Part shown: piece by piece, positions 17,450-26,026 of the stretch
Layout: every line of letters begins with the position of its first letter
Position numbering within the stretch: position 1 is the first letter of the stretch
Assembly: GCA_003598085.1 (NCBI GenBank)
Contig: QZKU01000112.1
Location: 1 to 33,059, forward strand
Direction of reading: 5' to 3'
DNA from: Candidatus Abyssobacteria bacterium SURF_5
GTDB lineage: Bacteria > Abyssobacteria > SURF-5
DNA: 33,059 nucleotides
Made by a program: the position numbers and the translations under genes
The notes under the pieces: generated by a model
Told to the model about the DNA's origin: nothing
The model's input: the letters and a program-made list of their open reading frames with translations, nothing else
Databases searched by the model: none

Positions 17450-19474
17450 GTGACGCCTGTTATGAAAAAAGAATTTGATTTCGTCGAAGCAAACACGGTC
17501 CGGCTTCCCGCAGGCTATCCGGCGGCCTCTATCCCCGACACATATGCCCGCGAACCGATCCCCCCGGATTTCGACCGCCGCAAACAGATGTATCTTGAAT
17601 ACTGCGCAGAAAATCCCGCTCAACCCACTCTGAAAGGTTTCCTTTACGAACTGGCCCGGCTGGCCCTTAACCGCGAACCCGTCAACACGCGCGCTATTGA
17701 AGGCGCCCTGCAATTCATCAATAAAAAACTCGACTGCTCCGATTTCGTCCTGCTCGGGATCCTCCGGATGGTCCTGCAGTTCAACGCAAATCCGCTGCTC
17801 ACGGAAGATATCCTGAACAAAACGCGAGATACGATCCTCGCCTTCAAATATTGGCCGGATGAGCCGGGCCGCGATTCGATGTGCACCTGGACCGAGAATC
17901 ATCAGGTCCTTTTCTCGACTTGCGAATATCTCGCCGGCATGATGTATCCCTCCGAAGTGTTTACCAATTGCAACATGAAGGGGATCGAGAAAATGGAAAA
18001 GGCCCGCATCCGCCTGCTGAAGTGGATGGAGCTGAGATTCCGGACCGGCTTCAATGAGTGGCTGTCGAACGTATATTATGATGAGGATATCGCCGCGCTC
18101 CTGACGCTGGCCGATTTCTGCGATGATCCGCTTCTGACGCGAGGCGCGTCGTGCATCCTTGATCTGCTGTTCTACGACATGGCCCTCAATTCCTTCCGCG
18201 GCACGTTCGGTTGCACCCACGGCCGAAGCTATTGGATTCAAAAAAAGTCCGGATGCAATGAATCGACGGCGGACACCCAAAAGATCGCTTTCGGGATGGG
18301 CGTCTTCGGGGCCGCCGACAGTATGAGCGGGATCAATCTCGCCCTGAGCAGATATCGCCTGCCCAAAGTCATATGTGATATAGCCGCGGACACCGGAACG
18401 GCGGAACTCGAAAACAGGCAGAGGATCGGAATCAAAATCTCGGAAGCAAGGCGCTGGGGATTGGATTTTGAGAAATTGGATGACGGAATGGCGCTGCTAA
18501 GCTTCGAGGCATATAACCATCCGAAAACTATCCGGCTCTTCCTGAAGATGCTCGACTCCTGCAACTGGTGGGAGAACGAGTTCTTCCGCCCGTTCAACAA
18601 AATCAAGCGCCCGCTTCTCCTATTGAACAAACTGCGCCTGCTTTCCCCCGTCGTCTGGCTGCTGCGCAAGGATATCGCGAGGAATATGCGGGAAGAGGTC
18701 CACACACTGACGTCTCGGACGCCCGACTACATGCTGAGCGCCGCGCTGGATTACAAGAAGGGATTTGGCGGCGACCAGCACCATATCTGGCAGGCGACGC
18801 TCTCGGAGGATGCCGTAGTCTTCACCACTCACCCCGGCTCGCTCACCCACCGCTCGCCCGACTACTGGACCGGCTCCGGCTTCCTGCCGCGAGTCGCCAT
18901 GCACAAGAACGTCCTCATCTGCATCTACCGCATATCATCGACGCCGGGCCTGTATATGAAGAACAAATACAATTTCACACATGCCTTTTTCCCTAAACAT
19001 CATTTCGATGAGGTGGCCGAAGTCGCCGGCTGGACTTTCGGAAGAACGGGAAACGGCTATATCGCCCTCTATTCGCAAAACGGGTACCGCTGGCAGACCG
19101 AGGGCGAGGAGAAGAACGCCGAGCTTGTCGCCGACGGCAAGAAAAACATCTGGATTTGCGAGATGGGGCGCGAGGCGACCCACGGAACCTTCGCGCAATT
19201 TCAAAAAGCTGTTTCCAGCGCTAAAATCATTTTCCGCGGATTGAATCTCGTTTATCATTCGCCTTCCATCGGCGAACTGGCCTTCGGCTGGAAAGGCCCA
19301 TTCCGGATAAACGACAAGAAGGTCCCGCTCCGAGACCAATTACGTTATAATAATCCGTATTCCAAGGTCGCATTCGATCCCGAAGTAATCGAAGTCAAAA
19401 AGGGAACCGATTGGCTCCGGCTCGAACTCAACGACTACAGGCGAGCCTTTAGCAAACAACCTAGTGTTGTGTGA
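17450..19474 (+). CDS. Large predicted alpha-toroid/beta-sandwich protein, glycan-lyase-like, unknown
   Basis: The product is 674 aa from GTG 17450 or 670 from ATG 17462; neither has a convincing ribosome binding site. There is no signal peptide. The first roughly 400 residues look wholly alpha-helical with Trp/Tyr/His-rich blocks such as CTWTENHQVLFSTCEYL, NEWLSNVYYDEDIAALL and CTHGRSYWIQ. The last roughly 250 residues are beta-rich (IWQATLSEDAVVFTTHPG, GYIALYSQNGYRW, IWICEMGRE). That order matches polysaccharide lyases of the heparinase/chondroitinase type. I cannot name catalytic residues with confidence, but the His and Tyr in these blocks are candidates. Its position divergent from a PAPS operon is suggestive for sulfated glycan metabolism, though a cytosolic location would be odd for that. 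Confidence 0.7.
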   Translation: MTPVMKKEFDFVEANTVRLPAGYPAASIPDTYAREPIPPDFDRRKQMYLEYCAENPAQPTLKGFLYELARLALNREPVNTRAIEGALQFINKKLDCSDFVLLGILRMVLQFNANPLLTEDILNKTRDTILAFKYWPDEPGRDSMCTWTENHQVLFSTCEYLAGMMYPSEVFTNCNMKGIEKMEKARIRLLKWMELRFRTGFNEWLSNVYYDEDIAALLTLADFCDDPLLTRGASCILDLLFYDMALNSFRGTFGCTHGRSYWIQKKSGCNESTADTQKIAFGMGVFGAADSMSGINLALSRYRLPKVICDIAADTGTAELENRQRIGIKISEARRWGLDFEKLDDGMALLSFEAYNHPKTIRLFLKMLDSCNWWENEFFRPFNKIKRPLLLLNKLRLLSPVVWLLRKDIARNMREEVHTLTSRTPDYMLSAALDYKKGFGGDQHHIWQATLSEDAVVFTTHPGSLTHRSPDYWTGSGFLPRVAMHKNVLICIYRISSTPGLYMKNKYNFTHAFFPKHHFDEVAEVAGWTFGRTGNGYIALYSQNGYRWQTEGEEKNAELVADGKKNIWICEMGREATHGTFAQFQKAVSSAKIIFRGLNLVYHSPSIGELAFGWKGPFRINDKKVPLRDQLRYNNPYSKVAFDPEVIEVKKGTDWLRLELNDYRRAFSKQPSVV

Positions 19475-19666
19475 GAAAACCAACTTCCGGCGTGCACTAA
19501 CTGTCTGCCCTGGCGCCCGGTTGAGCGCAACGCCTGGAATCACAACGCGCTTCGCGTCGGAAGTCACGCCCTTTAGGGTGATCACGCTGGCCTGTTAGGC
19601 GTTTCGCGCGGTCACGAGATAGAATAATGTCTGTCCCCGAAAGCTCCAAATCGAGCGGTCTTCCTC

Positions 19667-19696
19667 GTAGGGGTGGGTTTGAAACCCGCCCCCTAC
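19667..19696. repeat. Palindrome GTAGGGGTGGGTTT / GAAACCCGCCCCCTAC
   Basis: The two arms pair almost completely: GTAGGGG-GGGTTT against AAACCC-CCCCTAC with one G.T/G.C difference and one bulge. The sequence matches the GTAGGGGCGGGTTTGAAACCCGCCCCTAC type of dispersed palindromic repeat seen in intergenic DNA of diverse bacteria. No T-tract follows. Confidence 0.65.
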
Positions 19697-19794
19697 TGCT
19701 GTCGCGTCGCAGGCGCCTTACGGAGTCGGGGACCCACGTATGTGGTCAACAATGCGAATTTGCTGTTGTGGCGGCGTAACTGATTGCACCCGCA

Positions 19795-19812
19795 GGCGCG
19801 ATCAATCGCGCC
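19795..19812. repeat. Palindrome GGCGCGAT-CA-ATCGCGCC
   Basis: Perfect 8-bp arms surround a 2-nt centre. It has the same layout as the hairpin at 274-293 (arms joined by a GAAT/GAT-ATTC/ATC core). It probably belongs to the same palindromic repeat class. Confidence 0.6.
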
Positions 19813-19866
19813 CTTACAAATAACCTGTGCAAAATTCACTCCCCCAAAAGCAGCAAAGAGGAAACA

Positions 19867-20325
19867 ATGGAAATAGTGCTCTTGAAAGAACGAACAGAAT
19901 TTATCCCCACCCTCGCCGCGTGGCATCACCAGGAGTGGGCCTACCTTCACGACCACGATTCAGTCGAAAGGCGAATCGCCGAATTCCAGGAAGAATTACA
20001 GGCGAACGGCATACCCCGCACATTCGTTGCCATATCGGGAAACGGTGTCATCGGATCCGCCAGCCTGCTCCCTCAAGATATGGACACCCGAACAGACCTC
20101 AGCCCCTGGCTCGCCTCGGTCTACGTGGTTCCCGAACAGAGAAAACAGGGCATCGGTTCGGCATTGGTCAAGCGCGTCGTTCAGGAAGGCGCCGCACTCG
20201 GCTTTCGCACTCTCTACCTTTACACTCCCGACCGCCCGCAGTTTTATGCAAGCCTCGGCTGGTCGACCGTGGAAAAGGTGCAATATCATGGAACCTCGGT
20301 CACGATAATGAAAATCGAACTATGA
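19867..20325 (+). CDS. GNAT family N-acetyltransferase
   Basis: The product is 152 aa, the usual length for the family. ATG 19867 follows AGAGGAAACA. The acetyl-CoA-binding motif A is clear: WLASVYVVPEQRKQGIGSALVKRVVQEG contains the QxxGIGS loop. The C-terminal LYLYTPDRPQFYASLGWSTVEK is the classic GNAT motif B region with the Y-x-x-x-G-W/F tail. The N-terminal EWAYLHDHDSVERRIAEF segment would shape the acceptor site. The substrate is unknown, and the gene stands alone between repeat-rich gaps. Confidence 0.92.
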   Translation: MEIVLLKERTEFIPTLAAWHHQEWAYLHDHDSVERRIAEFQEELQANGIPRTFVAISGNGVIGSASLLPQDMDTRTDLSPWLASVYVVPEQRKQGIGSALVKRVVQEGAALGFRTLYLYTPDRPQFYASLGWSTVEKVQYHGTSVTIMKIEL

Positions 20326-20701
20326 TACGGCATCGCGGTTGTCCAAAGTTCTTGTCTCGGATAAACCTAAATCAATATACCGTTAGAGTTTAGCAACATG
20401 ATGTTTCATTCGGAAAGCGAATGCAGGAATCCATATTTCTTCTCTGCCCGACGGTGGCGCTTGAAAGCCCCATTGGTAGTGACTGAATGCGCGCTTTTCT
20501 TAACCGCTTTACCTCCAAGGAGCCAAGAGCGCAAAGCATAGGAGGAATGCCGTGTTCTTGTCTTCAATTCTCTCCGCCTTAATCTTTGCGACCTCTGCGT
20601 CTCTGCGGTAAAATATTCTTCAATAAATGCGCCACCTCGCTTTCTTTCTGGAGTTTAGCCGAGAAGAGTGACTTTGGAACCATGATCTTTAAGGAGGAAA
20701 T
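20326..20701. other. Gene-free region with dispersed repeat relics
   Basis: The 376-nt gap has no gene I can support. It includes a phrase like the bacterial GAAAGCGGGAATCCA repeats (near 20410-20435) and the CTCTGCG-type repeat (20583-20620), followed by the Shine-Dalgarno AAGGAGGAAAT of the next gene. Confidence 0.6.
20583..20620. repeat. CTCTGCG-type dispersed repeat, copy 2
   Basis: The stretch CTTTGCG-ACCTCTGCGTCTCTGCGGT-AAAATATTCTTC parallels 203-245. An upstream phrase, GGAGCCAAGAGCGCAAAGCA (20519-20538), looks like another part of the same composite repeat. Confidence 0.6.
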
Positions 20702-21445
20702 ATGCGACGACTAACCACCATCTGCCTTCTACTAACTGCTCTGGCAATCTCCAAACCCGCGTTCGCGATCGACGAATGCCCGCAGCCGCGCCTGATAACT
20801 GTGACCGGCAACGCGGAGGTCCGCGTCACCCCCGACGAGGTGATCCTGACACTTGGCGTCGAGACCTGGAACAAGGACCTGACAACCGCAAAAAATGACA
20901 ACGACCGGCGCGTCCAGAAGATCCTGCAACTGGTGAAATCGTTCGGGATCGAAGACAAACACGTTAAGACTGATTTCATCAGCATCGAGCCACGCTACGA
21001 AGACCAATGGGAGCACCGCAATTTCATCGGCTATTTCGTGCGAAAGACCGTCGTCATCACGCTCAGGGACACGGCCAAATTCGAGACGCTTCTCAGCAGG
21101 GCCCTCGAGGCCGGCGCCGATTACGTTCTCGGCATCGAATTCCGCACTACCGAGCTCCGCAAGCACCGTGACCAGGCTCGCGCGCTCGCTATCAAGGCCG
21201 CACAGGAGAAAGCGACCGATCTGGCAAAGGCGCTCGGACAGACGATTGAAAGACCCCATTCGATAACCGAACACGAGGTCGGCTGGTGGTCGTCATACAA
21301 CACCTTCTGGGGCGCCCGATGGAGCGGCGGCATGGCTCAGAACGTCATGCAAACCGCCGGCGGCCCCTCCACCCCCGAAACCACGATCGCCCCCGGCCAG
21401 ATCGTCGTCACCGCCCGCGTGACCGTAAGCTTTGAACTGCAGTAA
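20702..21445 (+). CDS. SIMPL domain (DUF541/YggE-like) periplasmic protein
   Basis: The product is 247 aa. ATG 20702 follows an excellent AAGGAGGAAAT. A Sec signal peptide covers about residues 1-22 (hydrophobic ICLLLTALAISKPAFA, cleavage after AFA). The mature protein begins with PQPRLITVTGNAEVRVTPDEVILTLGVET, the hallmark N-terminal strand of SIMPL proteins, and ends with IVVTARVTVSFEL, the usual final strand. Conserved GIEDKHVKTDFISIEPRY lies in the middle. YggE-type proteins are periplasmic, linked with oxidative stress response in Escherichia coli. Their biochemical role is not known. Confidence 0.93.
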   Translation: MRRLTTICLLLTALAISKPAFAIDECPQPRLITVTGNAEVRVTPDEVILTLGVETWNKDLTTAKNDNDRRVQKILQLVKSFGIEDKHVKTDFISIEPRYEDQWEHRNFIGYFVRKTVVITLRDTAKFETLLSRALEAGADYVLGIEFRTTELRKHRDQARALAIKAAQEKATDLAKALGQTIERPHSITEHEVGWWSSYNTFWGARWSGGMAQNVMQTAGGPSTPETTIAPGQIVVTARVTVSFELQ

Positions 21446-21450
21446 ACCGA

Positions 21451-21475
21451 AAAATAGGGACAGAGCCTATTTTTT
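21451..21475 (+). terminator. AAAATAGG-GACAGAG-CCTATTTTTT hairpin
   Basis: An 8-bp stem (AAAATAGG with CCTATTTT) encloses GACAGAG and is followed by T-rich sequence, 6 nt after the SIMPL stop codon. The core AATAGGGACAGAGCCTATTTT also matches a dispersed repeat common in environmental bacteria, so it may be both a repeat and a functional bidirectional terminator. Confidence 0.5.
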
Positions 21476-21547
21476 ATTTTTAAGATCAGTATTATCAATG
21501 ACTTGAGAGCACGCATTTTCAAAGGCCTTTTGATTATCAGTATTTAT

Positions 21548-21577
21548 TTGACATACAAGCGGCAATCCGCCTACGCT
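21548..21577 (+). promoter_or_regulatory. Possible promoter of the dihaem cytochrome gene
   Basis: TTGACA (21548-21553) and TACGCT (21572-21577) are separated by 18 nt, about 55 nt before the start codon. The -35 is perfect; the -10 matches 3 of 6. The spacer contains a small GCGG-CAAT-CCGC dyad. Confidence 0.35.
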
Positions 21578-21632
21578 ATCCGGATCGTTTATCGTCCAGA
21601 CGGCATAATAAAAAATCGAAAGGAGGCGCCTG

Positions 21633-22193
21633 ATGAGTAGAGCACGGACGTGGGGCATCATATTGGTAGCTTTCCTGGCAAGCACACAGATTCTTGCCGT
21701 TGCGCTTGCAGATGAGGGCGGACGTCACCGCCGGCGCGAGCGCCATTCGCATCGAGAGCATGAACACAGCCGGAATGAATTCGGAACAATTGATAATCCG
21801 TTATACCGGGAGCAATGCGGCGCGTGCCATTTCGCCTATCCCCCGGGACTGCTTTCGGCAGGTTCGTGGAGTAAGATATTGGGTCAATTGGAAAACCACA
21901 ATGGTGCCGAGGTGGCGCTCGATGCGCAGGCAGAGGAAGCCATAGGTCGATACCTGGAGGCGAATGCGGCAGACAGATTGACGTCCAAACGCGCCGGCAG
22001 GATAACAAGCAGCTTGAGGGGGCAAACACCGACAAGAATAACCGAGGTCCCATACATTCTCAACGAACATAAGGATCTTCCGCCGGAAACATTTAAGAGA
22101 ACATCGGTGGTTTCTTTCTCCAATTGTATCGCCTGTCATCCGGGCGCAGAACAAGGCGTCTTTGACGACGACTCGGTCAGAATTCCCGATTGA
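21633..22193 (+). CDS. Secreted dihaem cytochrome c (DHC-like)
   Basis: The product is 186 aa. ATG 21633 follows AAAGGAGGCGCCTG. A signal peptide spans about residues 1-26 (IILVAFLASTQILAVALA). Two haem c motifs are CGACH (62-66) and CIACH (165-169). The flanking text ECGACHFAYPPGLLSAGSW, TPTRITEVPY and CHPGAEQGVFDDDSVRIP matches the dihaem cytochrome c family found near cytochrome b561-like partners. No cytochrome b gene is adjacent here. A His/Arg-rich stretch (31-46: RHRRRERHSHREHEH) follows the signal and could bind metal. It is expected to carry electrons in the periplasm. Confidence 0.92.
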   Translation: MSRARTWGIILVAFLASTQILAVALADEGGRHRRRERHSHREHEHSRNEFGTIDNPLYREQCGACHFAYPPGLLSAGSWSKILGQLENHNGAEVALDAQAEEAIGRYLEANAADRLTSKRAGRITSSLRGQTPTRITEVPYILNEHKDLPPETFKRTSVVSFSNCIACHPGAEQGVFDDDSVRIPD

Positions 22194-22319
22194 GCCCGCT
22201 TCGACCGGCATGTCGCGCCGCAGAAATCGTTTGATCTGATCAGGCTGAGAAGTCGGTTGGCTGCACCGCCTTCACATTGCGAGTCCCCACGCTGTCTTCC
22301 CCGACACCCTTCGCTTTTC

Positions 22320-22348
22320 TTGAAGACCCGCGGGAAATGTGTTATGGT
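22320..22348 (+). promoter_or_regulatory. Possible promoter of the B12-binding radical SAM gene
   Basis: TTGAAG (22320-22325) and TATGGT (22343-22348) are spaced by 17 nt and lie about 80 nt before the chosen ATG at 22429. This placement argues against the alternative GTG start at 22339, which would lie inside the promoter. Confidence 0.4.
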
Positions 22349-22428
22349 ATGCGGCAGAAAGCAGGAAATTTGATGTAAAGAGACTCTGCCTGTTGGAAGA
22401 AAATGCGCGAACAAGCGAGGTGGCCGAT

Positions 22429-24189
22429 ATGAAACGCGTTCTCCTCACGAATCAGTATGGCCCCTATCCTCGATCATGGGGCACGAACTCATACGACATC
22501 ACCGAAACGCGATTCCACCGCGGCCAAGGGGCGTTCGCCCTCAGCTCGCATATTCACTGCCTGGCGCTCTACCTGATCGCCGAGAATATCAAGGCGGTCA
22601 CCACCGTAGTGGAGTACCCTCGCATCGAGGACTTCGAGGAGGAGCTGAGAAAGGGCTACGATTACTGGGGCATTCAGATGGTTTCGATCAACACCAACAA
22701 AGTGGCCGACATGATGCGTCTCGCTCGCAGAATCGCCCCGCAGACAAAAATCATCATCGGCGGCTACGGCGTCCTCAGCCTCGATGATCCTCCGCCCGGA
22801 GAGCCCACGCGCGATGCCCAGTATATCCTGGAGCAGGCCGACTACATCTGCCGAGAGGAAGGCATCCGCTTCATGCGCAGGCTGCTCGGCGACGAGCCGG
22901 TCGACCGCCCGATCACCCAAAAATATCCGCCGCGCGACGGCACGACGTACCCGGGCCTCGAACAGATGTTCTCCGACAGATCGCGCAACATGGCGCTGGT
23001 CGCGCTCGGATGCCCCAACGGATGCGAGTTCTGCTGCACATCGGCCATGTTCAAGAGGAAGAAGATCTACGTCGCGACGCCGCAGGAGACATTCGAAAGT
23101 CTCAAGCACAATTGCCGGCGCAACGGCGGCAGGGCAACCACCACCGCCCTCATGGACGAAGACTTCCTCATGAACCGCAAGTACGTGCACGAACTCGGAA
23201 AGCTGATTCAGGAGGATAAGGAATTCGGCCTGCGCAAACTCAGCTATTTCTGCTTCGGCGACCTCCGCTCGATGACCAAATACAGCATGGAGGAACTGCT
23301 GGAGAATGGCGTCGACACCGTTTGGATCGGCGTCGAATCCAGCATCGACGACGTCATCACTTCCGAACACAATATCGCGAAACGCAAGTGCGACGATATC
23401 AAATCCACCTTCCGCGGAATGGAGGAGTACGGCATCGGCATCACCGCATCCCTCGTTCTCGGATGGGATTTTCATACGCGCGAGAACATCGAGCGGGACA
23501 TCGACTTCTTCGTCGACCTCAAACCGTCGGCTCACCAGATAACGTTCCTCGGCGCCTGCCCCGGCACCAAGCTGTACGAGAGAATGAAAAAAGAAGGCCG
23601 GATCAATCCTGAGTTCGCTTATAAGGACATTGAGCAGTGCAACGACGTCGGCTCGTTCATCCCCAAAAACTTCAAGCGGGGCGAACTGAAACATTATTTC
23701 GATCTCGCGCACACCAAGCTCTATGAGGCAAACGGGCCCGGCATCTTCCGAATGTTCCAGCTCAACCTGAACGGCTACGAAACGTGCAGCACCTCTCACC
23801 GCCCCTTGCTTCGCAAGGACAAAGCCCCCTTCTTCGAGGAGCGCTGCAGGCGAGGATATCCGCTCATCGAGGCGTGCGCCAAGTACGCGCCCAACGAAGG
23901 CGTGCGTCAAAAAGTCGACGAGGCAAAGGGAAAATACCTCCGCCTGTTCGGCGAGCCGGACGAAGAGCAGAAGGTCTACTCCAAATTCTTCTGCGAAACC
24001 GTCGGCCGGCGCGCCGAGAGACTGAAGACGGAACCCCCGGACGAGACACCATTCGATCCGCCCGTTCGGCGCACGTATTACGACCCGTCTCGCGGGCCGG
24101 TTCCGCTGGTTAAAAAAGGACGAGGACCGGGCGACCCGGTCCCTTATAACGCCTTTGACGAGCCCGAACACCTCTCCAATGTCTGTTAG
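22429..24189 (+). CDS. B12-binding-domain radical SAM protein
   Basis: The product is 586 aa. ATG 22429 is chosen: GCGAGG precedes it, and the protein then starts with the typical KRVLLTNQYGPYP. Residues 1-120 form a cobalamin-binding-like Rossmann domain (YWGIQMVSINTNKVADMMRLARR, TKIIIGGYGV). The [4Fe-4S] motif is Cys195-x3-Cys199-x2-Cys202 (ALGCPNGCEFCC). The radical SAM barrel follows, with TVWIGVESSIDD, ASLVLGWDFHT and ITFLGACPGTKLYERM. The C-terminal roughly 160 residues are extra. The canonical DxHxxG cobalamin His motif is not evident. Typical reactions are methylations or ring rearrangements in lipids and natural products. The substrate is unknown and the gene appears to be monocistronic. 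Confidence 0.9.
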   Translation: MKRVLLTNQYGPYPRSWGTNSYDITETRFHRGQGAFALSSHIHCLALYLIAENIKAVTTVVEYPRIEDFEEELRKGYDYWGIQMVSINTNKVADMMRLARRIAPQTKIIIGGYGVLSLDDPPPGEPTRDAQYILEQADYICREEGIRFMRRLLGDEPVDRPITQKYPPRDGTTYPGLEQMFSDRSRNMALVALGCPNGCEFCCTSAMFKRKKIYVATPQETFESLKHNCRRNGGRATTTALMDEDFLMNRKYVHELGKLIQEDKEFGLRKLSYFCFGDLRSMTKYSMEELLENGVDTVWIGVESSIDDVITSEHNIAKRKCDDIKSTFRGMEEYGIGITASLVLGWDFHTRENIERDIDFFVDLKPSAHQITFLGACPGTKLYERMKKEGRINPEFAYKDIEQCNDVGSFIPKNFKRGELKHYFDLAHTKLYEANGPGIFRMFQLNLNGYETCSTSHRPLLRKDKAPFFEERCRRGYPLIEACAKYAPNEGVRQKVDEAKGKYLRLFGEPDEEQKVYSKFFCETVGRRAERLKTEPPDETPFDPPVRRTYYDPSRGPVPLVKKGRGPGDPVPYNAFDEPEHLSNVC

Positions 24190-24262
24190 AAACGGTCTCT
24201 CTGGTATTCAAATTGGGCATCTTCGTTCAAATAAATTGCGAATTCACTAACCACGAGACGGA

Positions 24263-25972
24263 ATGGTTCAAATGATCGGAAATGTTCCTTCAGTAGAAGG
24301 ATTAAAACGAAGCCTGAAGTTGCTGATGCCCGGACTGATCCTCTTCTGTCTTTCGCTCTTCATCCTTCATTGGGGCTGGCAGATCGGGATACGGGTGTAC
24401 GATGAAGGTATTTCCGTCTACGGGGCAATGCGCGTGCTGCAGGGGGATCTTCCTTACGGAGATTTTCGCGCGGTCTATCCGCCGGGACACTTTTACGCGC
24501 TCGCGTTGGTGTTTCTTTTGTTCGGGAAATCGCTGCTCGTCGAGAGAGTTTACAGTGTCATATTGATGTCGCTGATCGCCGTCCTCTGTTATTCGCTTGC
24601 ACGAAGGATATCCTCGGCGAGGCTGGCGGTTCTGTCGTGGCTCATGCTCATCCTCTGGATGGCGAGCTTCGGGTATTTGTTCTACGGCAGTAACGTCCTG
24701 CCGACACTGGTCCTTAGTCTATTGAGTTGTTCTCTCCTCATAAATTTCCTGCAATCAGGAAGCGACAAACATCTCTTGCTTGCAGGAGCCGCCGCGGGCG
24801 CGACTGTTCTGTTCAGGCATGATGTCGGGGTCTACACAATTATTTCCGAAGCCGCAATACTTCTGATTTCCGCCCTCGCCGAAGCCAGAAGGCGGGATCG
24901 AAAAGCGTTAGCCATCCCCCGCCTTCTCGTGCCGACTGGCCTTTATTCGGCGGCCGTCGCAGCCGTCGTACTGCCGGTTCTTTTCCTGCTGATCTACCAT
25001 GTTCCGACCCGCTATCTGATTGCTGATTTTATTGAGTGGCCTGCTGTCTATCATGTTTTCAGAACTTTGCCTTTCCCAACATTGCTGCCTCACCCTTTCG
25101 GCGTCTTCACAGGGGAATACACGCCGGCCCAAGCTTTACGGACTGCGCTCAACCGTTTCGTTTTCTATTACCCCATCTTCATACTTTTTTTGGTATCCCT
25201 TGTGGTGATTTCCAGATTCAGGCCGCGTCAAGCGTCGGCGGCATCGGAACCACAATCAAGGATGATGCCCACCCTGCTCCTTCTGCTGCTGGGAATCACT
25301 TTCTTGAACTACGTCAGAACATTGCCGGATAATTATCATCTGCTTGTACCCACTCTTCCGGCACTGATTCTGCTGCCGGCAATGTTTTCAAAAACCGGAG
25401 GAACCAGTTTCGGGAAAATCGGACTTTCTTTCAGATGTCTGACTATCTTCTTCACTATAATCATGATGATTACGCTCGGCCGCTTCTTCCTTCAATCGCC
25501 GCCTTCGGCCGCTAATCTGTCCACGTTTATTCTCGACAGAGCCAGGGGAATCCAGATGCTTCCGCACGATGTGAGGAATATCGAGGCGGCAGTCAGATGT
25601 GTTCAGGAATATGTTCCAAAAGACCAGCGGATTTTCGTTGGAAATGTCCGGCATGACCGATTATCGGTAAATGACATCATGTTTTATTTCCTTTCTGAAA
25701 GAGAAAGCGCGACGCGCTACCACATGTTCGATCCGGGAGTGACGACGACGCGCGACATACAAAGGGAGATCATCAGAGAGATCGAGGATAATCGGGTAAC
25801 TTGTGTGGTTCTATGGTATGGCGATGAAGGCGCGATCGGACCCAATGCAGGCGGCGTCAGCAGCGGAATAACAGACCTCGATCATTTCATACGAACAAAA
25901 TTTCAGCTCGTTCAGAGGTTTGGAGATTATCTCATTCTTTTTCGCCGCACCCTCGACCAAAAAAACGCTTAG
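24263..25972 (+). CDS. GT-C-like (glycosyltransferase 39 type) polytopic membrane protein
   Basis: The product is 569 aa with about ten membrane segments through residue 400. The first extracytoplasmic loop after TM1 has the diagnostic acidic motif VYDEGISVYGAMRVLQGDLPYGDF, followed by VYPPGHFY. These are typical of lipid-linked sugar transferases of the PMT/ArnT/GT39 fold, where the Asp/Glu act at the active site. The C-terminal 170 residues are a soluble domain (FVGNVRHDRLSVNDIMFYFLSE). ATG 24263 follows GAGACGGA; a second ATG is 9 nt later. It would transfer a sugar from a polyprenyl phosphate donor on the outer face of the inner membrane. The acceptor is not predictable. Confidence 0.83.
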   Translation: MVQMIGNVPSVEGLKRSLKLLMPGLILFCLSLFILHWGWQIGIRVYDEGISVYGAMRVLQGDLPYGDFRAVYPPGHFYALALVFLLFGKSLLVERVYSVILMSLIAVLCYSLARRISSARLAVLSWLMLILWMASFGYLFYGSNVLPTLVLSLLSCSLLINFLQSGSDKHLLLAGAAAGATVLFRHDVGVYTIISEAAILLISALAEARRRDRKALAIPRLLVPTGLYSAAVAAVVLPVLFLLIYHVPTRYLIADFIEWPAVYHVFRTLPFPTLLPHPFGVFTGEYTPAQALRTALNRFVFYYPIFILFLVSLVVISRFRPRQASAASEPQSRMMPTLLLLLLGITFLNYVRTLPDNYHLLVPTLPALILLPAMFSKTGGTSFGKIGLSFRCLTIFFTIIMMITLGRFFLQSPPSAANLSTFILDRARGIQMLPHDVRNIEAAVRCVQEYVPKDQRIFVGNVRHDRLSVNDIMFYFLSERESATRYHMFDPGVTTTRDIQREIIREIEDNRVTCVVLWYGDEGAIGPNAGGVSSGITDLDHFIRTKFQLVQRFGDYLILFRRTLDQKNA

Positions 25973-26026
25973 CTTGTGCAAATCAGGACATGTGTCTCTC
26001 CCTAATTCCCGCAAAGCGCTTGGCGA

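Larger units (their letters stand above)
19475..19866. other. Gene-free region with palindromic repeats
   Basis: The 392-nt gap holds no credible gene. It contains two palindromic repeats listed separately (19667-19696, 19795-19812), with short phrases around them (CGCCCTTACAAA; TGATTGCACCCGCAGGC) typical of dispersed intergenic repeats. Confidence 0.65.

Noticed and set aside
17348-18280. 310-codon minus-strand frame
   Set aside because: Antisense to the toroid-protein gene; no ribosome binding site or motif.
19667-19696. tRNA T-arm-like sequence
   Set aside because: GGGTTTGAAACCC is part of a palindromic repeat; no acceptor, D or anticodon arms around it.
22489-24171. 560-codon open frame on the minus strand
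   Set aside because: Fully antisense to the B12-binding radical SAM gene, whose motifs are clear; no start signal or recognisable protein. Long antisense frames arise from the GC-biased codon use.
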